DNA from: a virus
Reading direction: 5' to 3' (one strand)
DNA: 25,510 nt
Virus record (IMG/VR): IMGVR_UViG_3300000063_000011
Location: 1 to 25,510 of that record
Shown: positions 5,167-11,513 of the stretch, piece by piece
How the letters are laid out: each line of letters begins with the position of its first letter
How positions within the stretch are numbered: position 1 is the first letter of the stretch
Position numbers and translations under genes: made by a program
The notes under the pieces: model-generated
What the model saw: the letters and a program-made list of their open reading frames with translations, nothing else
What the model was told of the DNA's origin: nothing
Databases searched by the model: none

Positions 5167-5846
5167 ACCGATCAAACAAGCCTATCGCCGTGGGTGAGCT
5201 GGTTTCTCGCCGCCGATCTGATCCAACCTATCAGGGGCCCGACCAGTCACCGGCGGTGGTCGCTGTCGACCCTTCAACTCAGGCCGTAATCGACGATCTT
5301 TTCCTGCGGCTGCGTGGTGCGTGCGGTGCCTGGCGTCAGTCCTGGCCGACCGAGGCCGTCATGAATGCTTCCAAGCTGGAGTGGTTGGGCGAGTTCATGC
5401 GTTCCGGCATCACTCGGATGGAACAGATCGATCACGGAATGCGCGTTGTGAGCGCGAGCAAGTCGGCTTTCGTTCCTGCCCCAGGTGTGTTCGTCAGTTG
5501 GTGTTTTGCGCCTGAAGGCTTGGGGCTTCCCAGCGTCGAGTCCGCATACGCCCAGGCTCTTCGAAACTGCCACCCCGCCATGCGCAATTGCTCGAAGTGG
5601 TACCACCCAGCCGTATACCACGCTACGGCCGCCGCGGGCTTTCATAGCCTTCCGCTGCTATCGCGTGAGCTTGGTTTGATCAGCTTCGAGAAGCAGTACT
5701 TGGTCCAGTGCCGCCGAATCTGGCAAGGCGAGCAGTTGGGCCCGGTGCCGGCGGCAGAATTGGCCCGGGAACCGAAGATAACGCCGGAGATAGGGAAAAA
5801 GGCCTTGGCCGAATTGCGCGCCCGCCGCTCGGGAGGTTGCCAGTGA
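5163..5846 (+). CDS. Replication protein P-like helicase loader
   Basis: This 227-residue protein corresponds to the lambda replication protein P family as found in Pseudomonas phages. A disordered basic N-terminus is followed by a helical core (AVIDDLFLRLRGACGAWRQSW, WLGEFMRSGITRMEQIDHGM) and a C-terminal half with the family-like RNCHPAMRNCSKWYHPAVYH region. It would recruit the host DnaB helicase to the O-bound origin. The start is GTG 5163, sharing GTGA with the O-like stop, and its own stop overlaps the next gene by four bases, so the three genes are translationally coupled. Function is assigned from sequence pattern and position immediately after the O-like gene. Confidence 0.78.
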   Translation: MNRSNKPIAVGELVSRRRSDPTYQGPDQSPAVVAVDPSTQAVIDDLFLRLRGACGAWRQSWPTEAVMNASKLEWLGEFMRSGITRMEQIDHGMRVVSASKSAFVPAPGVFVSWCFAPEGLGLPSVESAYAQALRNCHPAMRNCSKWYHPAVYHATAAAGFHSLPLLSRELGLISFEKQYLVQCRRIWQGEQLGPVPAAELAREPKITPEIGKKALAELRARRSGGCQ

Positions 5847-6139
5847 GCAAGCTCACCAACGCCGCCCGCGACCGCGATTGCCAGGTTCGATTCCCGGGCT
5901 GCTCTTGCGAGCCGTCCACCACCGTACTCGCGCACTACCGCCTGGCCGGGACTTGCGGCATGGGCATGAAGCCCAACGACTTCCAGGCGGCCTGGGCCTG
6001 CGGTTACTGCCACGACATCGCCGACGGGCGCCTTCGGGCCCCAGTGCAACTGACTCGAGACGAAGTTCGTCTCTACCACGCCGAGGGCGTCATGCGAACC
6101 CAGGCCATTTTGATCAAAGAAGGGAAGGTGAGCGCTTGA
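5843..6139 (+). CDS. YbcO-type putative nuclease (DUF1364)
   Basis: This 98-residue protein is closely similar in pattern to the E. coli DLP12 prophage protein YbcO: an N-terminal basic segment with RDRDCQVRFPGC, a central TVLAHYRLAG and GTG/GMGMKPND-like turn, then ACGYCHDIADGR and a C-terminal RTQAILIKEG. The cysteine and histidine residues (CQV, GCSC, CGYCHD) suggest a zinc-bound HNH-like nuclease fold. The family occurs in the nin-like regions of lambdoid phages and is thought to aid DNA processing or recombination. The GTG start at 5843 has GGGAGG six bases upstream and overlaps the P-like stop. The following recombinase starts at the TTG that overlaps its stop. Confidence 0.85.
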   Translation: MSKLTNAARDRDCQVRFPGCSCEPSTTVLAHYRLAGTCGMGMKPNDFQAAWACGYCHDIADGRLRAPVQLTRDEVRLYHAEGVMRTQAILIKEGKVSA

Positions 6140-7464
6140 GCACCCAAATCAAAACCCTGACGGTGAAGCTGTCGGATGCCGAGATTGCCCGCAATGCCAA
6201 ACTTGAGCATGTGCGTGATCTGCGCGATGCCAGTCACCCGGCGCTGCACTTTCGTTTCGCCAAGAACCGTGCGCGCGGCTCCTGGTACTTGCTCAACAAG
6301 CGTCAATGGCACCGTATTGGCGCCTTTCCCGATCTGAACACCAAGCAGGTGATCGCGGCGCTGCCTGCAGTGCGCCTGCGCGTAGCGGCTGATGGTGCGG
6401 CCAGCGTGTCGGGCTGGCTGACCGTCGGCGAGCTGCTCGACTGGTTCGGCGTCCGCATGGCCAAGTCGCGGGCACTGTCTGACAAGCGCCGCGCTGCCAT
6501 CAAGTCTGTGATCGGCTGCCAGCTCAAGCCGCGGCTGAATGATTTGTTGCTTCGCGAGGTCAACGCCCAGGCCCTTGACCGGTTGCTGATGTGGCCGGTG
6601 CAGGCTGAGCTGTCGCTGTCGTATGTTCAGCAGCTGTTTCGTCTGCTTGCGGTGGCCTTTCGTCAGGCGCGTAAGCTGGACCTGATCCCAGTTAACCCGA
6701 TGGCCGAGCTGAAGTTCAGCAACTTCACGTCGGCGCGCATTCAGCCCAAGCCCGCCCGGTTGCGCGATGTACAGGTACCCGAGTTGGTGACGCTGCTGGC
6801 TGAGCGCTTCGACAGCGCGCCAGGTGACGCCATGCTGGCCCTAATGATGCTGTGCCACGGCACCCGGATCGGTGAAACCCGCCAGGCGCGCTGGGCCGAT
6901 ATCACTCTGCCGGAGCGCGAGTGGTTCCTACCGGCGGAACACACCAAGACCAAAACAGAGCTGCGCGTGCCACTCACTGACCAAGTGTGTGCGCTGCTGC
7001 GTCGCTACCGTGACCGCCAGACCGCCCAAGGATATGCAGGTGCCTTCCTGTTCCCGTCACGCCGTGGCAAGCCGCTGAGTGATAACCAAGCCAGTGCCGT
7101 GTTCACTCGGTTGGGGCAGGGCGCCTGGACCAGTCACGATCTGCGCAAGGTCGCCCGCACCGCCTGGACTGACCTCGGCGTCGACGGCCACATCGGCGAG
7201 ATGTTGCTGAACCACTCCCTGGGCAAGATCGCTTCCACCTACATCAACACCCAGGCCAAAGAGCAGCGCCGCCTGGCCTTGGTGAAGTGGCACAACTGGT
7301 TAGATGCGCGCGGCTTCAAGGCGATTCACACGCAGACAGGCGTTAGATATGAAGATTCGCAAAACCTCGTAGACGCTTTGAACGGCGGGGTCTGCGAGCC
7401 AGAACCACAATTTGTTAAGGGCGAGGTATTAAAACGTGCAGAAACGACAGGGGCCTGGCTTTAA
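6136..7464 (+). CDS. int: Tyrosine recombinase / phage integrase
   Basis: The protein is 442 residues if started at TTG 6136, which overlaps the preceding TGA and follows a GGGAAGG site. Upstream codons in the same frame are antisense-like, arginine-rich shadow of the nuclease gene. Residues about 92-190 form the core-binding domain and 205-390 the catalytic domain. All expected active-site positions are visible: Arg244 (HGTRIGE), a lysine in HTKTK (271/273), His334 and Arg337 (SHDLR), His360 (LLNHS) and Tyr369 (ASTYIN). It should catalyse integration and excision, or possibly dimer resolution. Its place inside the rightward replication operon, rather than at the phage end beside attP, is unusual. 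No attP core could be recognised, since the next gene overlaps by 29 bases. Confidence 0.9.
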   Translation: MSTQIKTLTVKLSDAEIARNAKLEHVRDLRDASHPALHFRFAKNRARGSWYLLNKRQWHRIGAFPDLNTKQVIAALPAVRLRVAADGAASVSGWLTVGELLDWFGVRMAKSRALSDKRRAAIKSVIGCQLKPRLNDLLLREVNAQALDRLLMWPVQAELSLSYVQQLFRLLAVAFRQARKLDLIPVNPMAELKFSNFTSARIQPKPARLRDVQVPELVTLLAERFDSAPGDAMLALMMLCHGTRIGETRQARWADITLPEREWFLPAEHTKTKTELRVPLTDQVCALLRRYRDRQTAQGYAGAFLFPSRRGKPLSDNQASAVFTRLGQGAWTSHDLRKVARTAWTDLGVDGHIGEMLLNHSLGKIASTYINTQAKEQRRLALVKWHNWLDARGFKAIHTQTGVRYEDSQNLVDALNGGVCEPEPQFVKGEVLKRAETTGAWL

Positions 7465-7756
7465 GCGGGAACGGATCGAGCTTGAACTTTGCTCGATCTG
7501 CAAGGGTAGGGCGGTGGTAGCGGGGGTGTTTTACGAGCTGGTTTGCACGGATTGCAACGGCTCAGGTTGGGTTGTTCAGGGGACTAAGTTGGTGCTTTCT
7601 GCCGACGAGTTGGTCACCCAATTGAGTTTCAAATTGCAGCAGGTACAGCGGGAAGTTTTGGCGTTAAAGGCTTTACCAGCACCGATAGGACCACAGAGCC
7701 AACGCGATCAACCAAACCGCCTGGGAGCAGGCGGAACTAATTACACAGGGGATTAA
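7436..7756 (+). CDS. Small zinc-finger protein (DnaJ-type Cys motifs)
   Basis: This 106-residue protein has two motifs, CSICKG (about residues 19-24) and CTDCNG (about 37-42), of the CxxCxG type found in the DnaJ zinc-binding domain. A helical region (DELVTQLSFKLQQVQREVLAL) and a polar tail follow. The start is GTG 7436 with GAGG nine bases upstream, overlapping the recombinase gene. It precedes the antiterminator Q gene by four bases. It may bind RNA, DNA or a transcription factor; no specific function can be assigned. The CxxCxG pair is incomplete compared with DnaJ, which has four. Confidence 0.65.
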   Translation: MQKRQGPGFKRERIELELCSICKGRAVVAGVFYELVCTDCNGSGWVVQGTKLVLSADELVTQLSFKLQQVQREVLALKALPAPIGPQSQRDQPNRLGAGGTNYTGD

Positions 7757-7760
7757 GAGC

Positions 7761-8150
7761 ATGATGATTCGTAAGCCGGCGGGGCGGCCATTGGGGGATA
7801 CCGAATATCTACTAGAGCAGTGGGGATGGTGGAGAATGGACGGGATGGGCGTGCCTGGTTACACGTCTCCGACTTTGGCGCTGATGCGGCAGGCGATGCC
7901 GCAAGCTTCGTCGACCAAGAACTATTGCATCACTGACGAATGGGCGGCTGCCATCGACCGCGCGGTCGCCCGGCTTGCCCATCGAGATCAGCAAATGGGT
8001 GATGCGCTTTGGTTATATTTCGGAGCAAAATGGCCCATGTTGCGAGTAGGGAAACACTATGGGCTCAGTGAGGGGAAGACCAGGGAGTTGGTCCGAGCAG
8101 GTGTGGCCTGGGTTGACTGTGCTGTGGATCCATTGCGTAGTGCGGCCTAA
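7761..8150 (+). CDS. Late antitermination protein Q-like (PF06530 type)
   Basis: This 129-residue protein has the signature of lambdoid antitermination Q proteins of the phage 82 type: EYLLEQWGWWRMDGMGVP near the N-terminus, a central DEWAAAIDRAVARLAHRDQQMGD split across a helix, then WLYFGAKWPMLRVGKHYGLS and a terminal KTRELVRAGVAWVDCAV. It is expected to modify RNA polymerase paused at the late promoter, allowing it to pass the terminators ahead of the lysis and morphogenesis genes. An AGGGG site precedes the ATG. It is the last gene of the rightward early operon, as in lambda. Several strong intrinsic terminators downstream (9521-9585, 17295, 19137, 23276) are natural targets. Confidence 0.88.
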   Translation: MMIRKPAGRPLGDTEYLLEQWGWWRMDGMGVPGYTSPTLALMRQAMPQASSTKNYCITDEWAAAIDRAVARLAHRDQQMGDALWLYFGAKWPMLRVGKHYGLSEGKTRELVRAGVAWVDCAVDPLRSAA

Positions 8151-8189
8151 GCAAGGATTTGACCGTGATTTGTGTGTCAATTTTAGAAT

Positions 8190-9371
8190 TTAATTAAAGT
8201 TGGCATACACTTCCACGCTAGCAAGTCCGCTGAGTAGATGGGTTTTATGCTTTTCTGCATGCTTGCTCATTATTGGTATCATGTAACGGTCTGTGCTGAA
8301 GTGCGTAACGTAAGGAAGGTAAATTGAGTGTATTGCATCTACAAAGTCACTGCTCTTAATCTTTCTAGGATTTGGTGTTAGTGAGTTTCTTAGGGAGTCA
8401 TGGATGACTCTTAGGCAGGTTGAAAGTCCAGGGCAGTAAAAATCGACTTCAGATACGTTCGTGTATTTCTCTCCCTTGGCAAGAAGTTGGTTTGTCAAGT
8501 TGTTGGTGATTGTCAGGAGGAACTTATCCTGCTCTTTTTGCCAGTTCTCATTAGATATTAGAGAGACTGTAGCTTTTCTTTCGGCCTCACTGCCTTGATG
8601 ACCTATCATCACTGTAGGTATGAGTGTCTCAGAGACAAGCTCAACCATACGGGTCGCAGGGCCTCTTACCCAATCTCCGATGGCGCCTAGCCGGTCATGA
8701 TGGTCGGTGAACCATCTCATCATCCAAGCCGGATCTCTCAGACTTTCTAGAAATGCCTCATCTGCTTTTTGTCGGGTCGTTTTGCCTAATAGATAATTTT
8801 TCAATACAAATGCGTTTTTGGGCAGCATCGGATATTTATTGAGGATCTCTTCCATGTCGATCTGGCCAATTTTGGATTCTACGTTTTTTCGTATCTTACC
8901 CTTTCGTTGTAAAGTTTTTTCAAGTAGTCGGCGCTGATTCCTATTGAAATTGTTTTCGTGAGCTGTTGTTTTGATTTGTTCTGATACTTGTAGCTCATGA
9001 AGAGGGGCCATTATTTCAGATATATCGGGAAACCATGTGCCGTTGGTGTCGATAGGGTTTATTTGTCTTAGTGTTCTGAGTGCTAGATTGGATAGTTCTT
9101 TTGTTATGATTTTGTCAAAAGAAATTAAGGCATTTCTCTTGCATAACGTTTCGAGTATTTGGGTTCGAGCTGTGGACCAATCGGCATAGTCTGATTGGAT
9201 GGGTGCCATCTCTGAGATATGTGCGGCAGAGAACACAAACATTTTTTGTTTTGACGCTGCCAGAACTAATAACTTCTTTCGCAGCTCTTCGGTTTCAGAG
9301 TTTCTTTTTGGGTCGCCAAGTCGGGAGTAGTCGCTGCTATCTAAATAAATTACGTCCATGTCGTGAATCAT
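8190..9371 (-). CDS. Large PIN-domain protein, candidate lysogenic-conversion (moron) gene
   Basis: The protein is 393 residues. A PIN-like nuclease site can be traced: Asp11 in IYLDSSDYSRL, Glu54 in SAAHISEMAP, and Asp342/Asp345 and Asp361 in SSDFVDAIHS and HFSTDRYM. These are the four acidic positions expected for metal-dependent RNA cleavage. The halves are separated by a long charged helical insert (about 130-330), much larger than the usual 120-150-residue PIN toxin. The ATG at 9371 has GGGAAG seven bases upstream. It is leftward, AT-rich and flanked by rightward phage genes, between Q and the holin, where cargo genes such as Shiga toxin lie in lambdoid phages. No antitoxin is adjacent. 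A role in defence against other phages is plausible but inferred. Confidence 0.75.
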   Translation of the reverse strand: MIHDMDVIYLDSSDYSRLGDPKRNSETEELRKKLLVLAASKQKMFVFSAAHISEMAPIQSDYADWSTARTQILETLCKRNALISFDKIITKELSNLALRTLRQINPIDTNGTWFPDISEIMAPLHELQVSEQIKTTAHENNFNRNQRRLLEKTLQRKGKIRKNVESKIGQIDMEEILNKYPMLPKNAFVLKNYLLGKTTRQKADEAFLESLRDPAWMMRWFTDHHDRLGAIGDWVRGPATRMVELVSETLIPTVMIGHQGSEAERKATVSLISNENWQKEQDKFLLTITNNLTNQLLAKGEKYTNVSEVDFYCPGLSTCLRVIHDSLRNSLTPNPRKIKSSDFVDAIHSIYLPYVTHFSTDRYMIPIMSKHAEKHKTHLLSGLASVEVYANFN

Positions 9372-9520
9372 CTTTTCTTCCCATGCTGGTTGTCAGATGG
9401 TACAGACCACCCTCCGCTGGCACGCTATTCGATGTTAGGAGTAAAAAAAAGCTTTTCCGCGCGGAATAGGTTTGTTTTTATAGCAGCGTGAGTTGCTGTG
9501 AATGCAGCAGACGCTTTCAG

Positions 9521-9547
9521 AAACCCGGCCATCGAGCCGGGTTTTTT
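9521..9547 (+). terminator. Strong rightward terminator 1 (tR'-like)
   Basis: AAACCCGGC (9521-9529) pairs perfectly with GCCGGGTTT (9536-9544) around CATCGA, and six T residues run 9542-9547. The nine-base-pair stem and U-tract make this a clear intrinsic terminator upstream of the holin. Confidence 0.88.
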
Positions 9548-9558
9548 ATTCAAATTTC

Positions 9559-9585
9559 AAGCCCTGCCCAGTGCAGGGCTTTTTT
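9559..9585 (+). terminator. Strong rightward terminator 2
   Basis: AAGCCCTGC (9559-9567) pairs with GCAGGGCTT (9573-9581) around CCAGT, followed by T residues to 9585. It lies only 12 bases after terminator 1. Its loop is the same as that of the terminator at 17295. Confidence 0.88.
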
Positions 9586-9662
9586 GTTTTCGGCCCCACG
9601 CCTGTCTCCTTGCCTAAAGCGGATGCCAGTGACGTGGAGGCCGACCTATTTGAGGACTCAAG

Positions 9663-10007
9663 ATGAACTCCGAGCATCAGGCGTTGACCGAGGTGCCCCT
9701 GTGGTTATTGGTTCTGCTGAGCCTCGCTGGTTTGTCTGGGGAAATGTTGCGGGCATCAGGCAGTGACCTTGGCCTTCGGCAAATCCTCCAGCGCGTGGCG
9801 TTGCGTTTTCTTGCGTCCGGCCTGTTGGGGATGGCCACGTTGCTACTCGCAATGGCTCTTTGGAACAACCTCTACCTGGCGGCCGGGCTGGGCATCGTGA
9901 TTGCCGTGATAGGCGCAGATGTCGCCGGTGGCCTGTACACGCAGTTTCTGGCGCGAAAGGCAGGTGTTAGCGGTTCGGTTTCAGGCGGCACAACCAACGG
10001 CCAATAG
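9663..10007 (+). CDS. LydA-type phage holin
   Basis: This 114-residue membrane protein has hydrophobic segments at about 11-30 (VPLWLLVLLSLAGLSGEML) and two close segments between about 50 and 92, including the glycine-rich GIVIAVIGADVAGGL typical of the LydA holin family. A polar C-terminal tail follows. It would accumulate in the inner membrane and form lesions at the programmed time, releasing endolysin. GAGG lies upstream of the ATG at good spacing. It is the first gene after the double terminator, so its expression should be Q-dependent. No endolysin gene is adjacent or anywhere else in this window. Confidence 0.82.
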   Translation: MNSEHQALTEVPLWLLVLLSLAGLSGEMLRASGSDLGLRQILQRVALRFLASGLLGMATLLLAMALWNNLYLAAGLGIVIAVIGADVAGGLYTQFLARKAGVSGSVSGGTTNGQ

Positions 10008-10030
10008 ATTAGCGAAGCGGGGGAGGTTCG

Positions 10031-10768
10031 ATGTTCAAGATCGATATGTCATTGGACGCAGCGCCGGTCTCTGCCGGCATGCTGGAGCTAGAGAAAAGAC
10101 ATATCCCTTTTGTAATGGCCCGCACCGCGACTTTGCTGGCCCAGCGGGTCAAGAAGGGCACCGTCACGGTGATGCAGAAACGCCTGGATCGGCCAACCCC
10201 TACCACGCTGAACAGCCTGTTCGTGAAGATGGCCACCAAGACTCGCGCTGCCCAGGTCTATTTCAAAGACTCTTGGGCATCTGGCATTCCTGCTGACACC
10301 TACCTACAGCAGGCGGTGAGCGGTGGGCTTCGGCCTCATAAGCGTTTCGAGAAATCGCTGATTGCGCGTGGCGTCATGCGTAGCGGCCAGTTTGCTGTGC
10401 CTACCACGGCTTTCATGAACCAGTACGGCAACGTGTCACGCGGCACGATGCTGAAGATTCTGTCGGGACTGGGGGCTGCTGAGTCAACGCGGGGCTATCA
10501 GGCCAACGCCAGTGACAGCGCCAAGAGTCGCCGCAAAGGCAATGCCCATCGCTTCTTCTCTGGTGATGTCGGTGGCACGCAGGGTGTGTGGGAGCGCAGA
10601 TCCATGGGCATGGGCGATGCAGTGCGACCGGTGTTCATCTTCAGTGACTCGGCCCCGCGCTATCGCACCATCTTCCCGTTCTTCAAGATCGGGCAGAACA
10701 TCGTCAATGCAAACTATCAGGCTGACGCAGCTACCGCCTGGGCTGAAGCGATGTCCACTGCTCGCTGA
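10031..10768 (+). CDS. Phage morphogenesis protein, possibly gpZ-like tail completion
   Basis: This 245-residue basic soluble protein follows a GGGGGAGG ribosome binding site. An N-terminal helix with an AxxATLLAQRVKKGTV pattern, a central basic segment (RPHKRFEKSLIARGVM), and a C-terminal part with PRYRTIFPFFKIGQ and AWAEAMSTAR are seen. The overall plan, with early helices, basic middle and a terminal aromatic-proline block before a last helix, recalls lambda gpZ-type minor tail or neck proteins. I see no motif that proves this. Its place between the holin and the small terminase gene is typical of a virion-assembly gene displaced from the tail module. The real function could be different. 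Confidence 0.6.
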   Translation: MFKIDMSLDAAPVSAGMLELEKRHIPFVMARTATLLAQRVKKGTVTVMQKRLDRPTPTTLNSLFVKMATKTRAAQVYFKDSWASGIPADTYLQQAVSGGLRPHKRFEKSLIARGVMRSGQFAVPTTAFMNQYGNVSRGTMLKILSGLGAAESTRGYQANASDSAKSRRKGNAHRFFSGDVGGTQGVWERRSMGMGDAVRPVFIFSDSAPRYRTIFPFFKIGQNIVNANYQADAATAWAEAMSTAR

Positions 10769-10789
10769 TGGCCGTGGTCGTCTGGAATT

Positions 10790-10822
10790 GGCAAAAAGGT
10801 GAAAAAAAGCGGCCTTTTTGCC
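10790..10822. repeat. Long-stem inverted repeat with A/T tracts upstream of terminase
   Basis: GGCAAAAAGG (10790-10799) pairs perfectly with CCTTTTTGCC (10813-10822) around a 13-base, A-rich loop. A near copy of the right arm (GCCTTTTTTGC) occurs at 10832-10842. It could terminate the transcript after the preceding gene or bend DNA in the packaging region. The U-run lies inside the stem, which is atypical for a standard terminator. Confidence 0.45.
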
Positions 10823-10842
10823 GTATTTCTCGCCTTTTTTGC

Positions 10843-10961
10843 TTGACAGGCAGGCCCGGCAGAAAAATTAGAAGGTACTCCCAGACCCCACCCCCTAAGG
10901 GGGTAATTCGGGCCCCGCCTTATCGCTATGTATGACCCTTTTCCAGAGGTTGGTTGTTGTT
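10843..10961. other. Putative packaging (cos) region
   Basis: This non-coding stretch precedes a Nu1/GpA-type terminase pair, which in lambda cuts at cos just upstream of the small subunit gene. It holds the palindrome ACCCCCTAAGGGGGT (10890-10904) and a GGGCCC at 10910-10915, separated by an AT-rich spacer. Either could be part of the cohesive-end nicking site. A TTGACA at 10843-10848 has no convincing -10 partner. The cos assignment rests on position and terminase type only. Confidence 0.35.
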
Positions 10962-11513
10962 ATGTCTTCCAAGATCACCACGATCACGCGGCAGCCGGGT
11001 TGGCTGAATAAGAAGAACATGGCCGACAGCCTTGGTATTTCGGTGCAGGCCTTTGATAAATGGGACGTCGCAGCAGTAGCGAAGATCGGCCGCGAGTCGT
11101 TTTATGACGTCCGGTCGGTGCTGGATAACCGCCTGCAACACCAGACCGGCAAGCAACAACCTGGCGCCGAAGAAGTTGATCCGCTGATTGGTTACAAGAT
11201 CGATTGCGAGCGTCTGCGTCTGACCCGAGAGCAGGCCGACGCCCAGGCACGCAAAAACAAGATCGGCGACAAGGAGCTTGTTCCGGTCGGTTTCATGATT
11301 TTTGCGCTGTCCAGCCTGTCGGCGCAGTTGGCCTCAACCCTGAACACCATTCCCAAGAGCGTGAAACGCAAACACCCCGATATCGCAGTGCGTCACCTTG
11401 ATGCAGTCGAAACCGAAATTGCTGTTACGCGTAACGCTGCTGTCGGGTTGGCTGATCGCATACCGGAGCTTTTAGATGAGTACATCGCCACCGTGGATGA
11501 GGCCACTGGTTGA
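10962..11513 (+). CDS. Terminase small subunit, Nu1-like (DUF1441 type)
   Basis: This encodes a 183-residue protein; lambda gpNu1 has 181. The N-terminus carries a winged HTH (about 14-40, WLNKKNMADSLGISVQAFDK) that should bind the packaging site. A hydrophilic middle (DCERLRLTREQADAQARKNK) is likely a coiled coil, and a C-terminal helical region contacts the large subunit. ATG 10962 is chosen because the HTH family starts here; an in-frame ATG at 10932 would add ten hydrophobic residues. It overlaps the large-subunit gene by 38 bases. Confidence 0.85.
   Translation: MSSKITTITRQPGWLNKKNMADSLGISVQAFDKWDVAAVAKIGRESFYDVRSVLDNRLQHQTGKQQPGAEEVDPLIGYKIDCERLRLTREQADAQARKNKIGDKELVPVGFMIFALSSLSAQLASTLNTIPKSVKRKHPDIAVRHLDAVETEIAVTRNAAVGLADRIPELLDEYIATVDEATG

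Larger units (their letters stand above)
9372..9662. promoter_or_regulatory. Intergenic control region before the lysis and late genes
   Basis: No gene is seen in these 291 bases. They contain an A-tract (about 9443-9450), the perfect palindrome TTCCGCGCGGAA at 9455-9466, a TATAGC (9479-9484) that could be a -10 box of a late promoter, and two tandem rightward terminators. The order possible promoter, terminators, holin fits a Q-dependent PR'/tR' arrangement. The -35 match is poor, so the promoter is tentative. Regulatory sequence for the leftward PIN gene must also lie here. Confidence 0.4.

Noticed and set aside
5878-6135. N-terminal extension of the integrase frame
   Set aside because: The first 86 codons lie inside the YbcO-type gene in another frame and are arginine/proline-rich; the TTG at 6136 has the ribosome binding site and coupling expected of the true start.
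10843-10872. TTGACA as a promoter -35 before the terminase genes
   Set aside because: No acceptable -10 box appears at 16-18 bases, and late genes of this kind are normally read from the late promoter.
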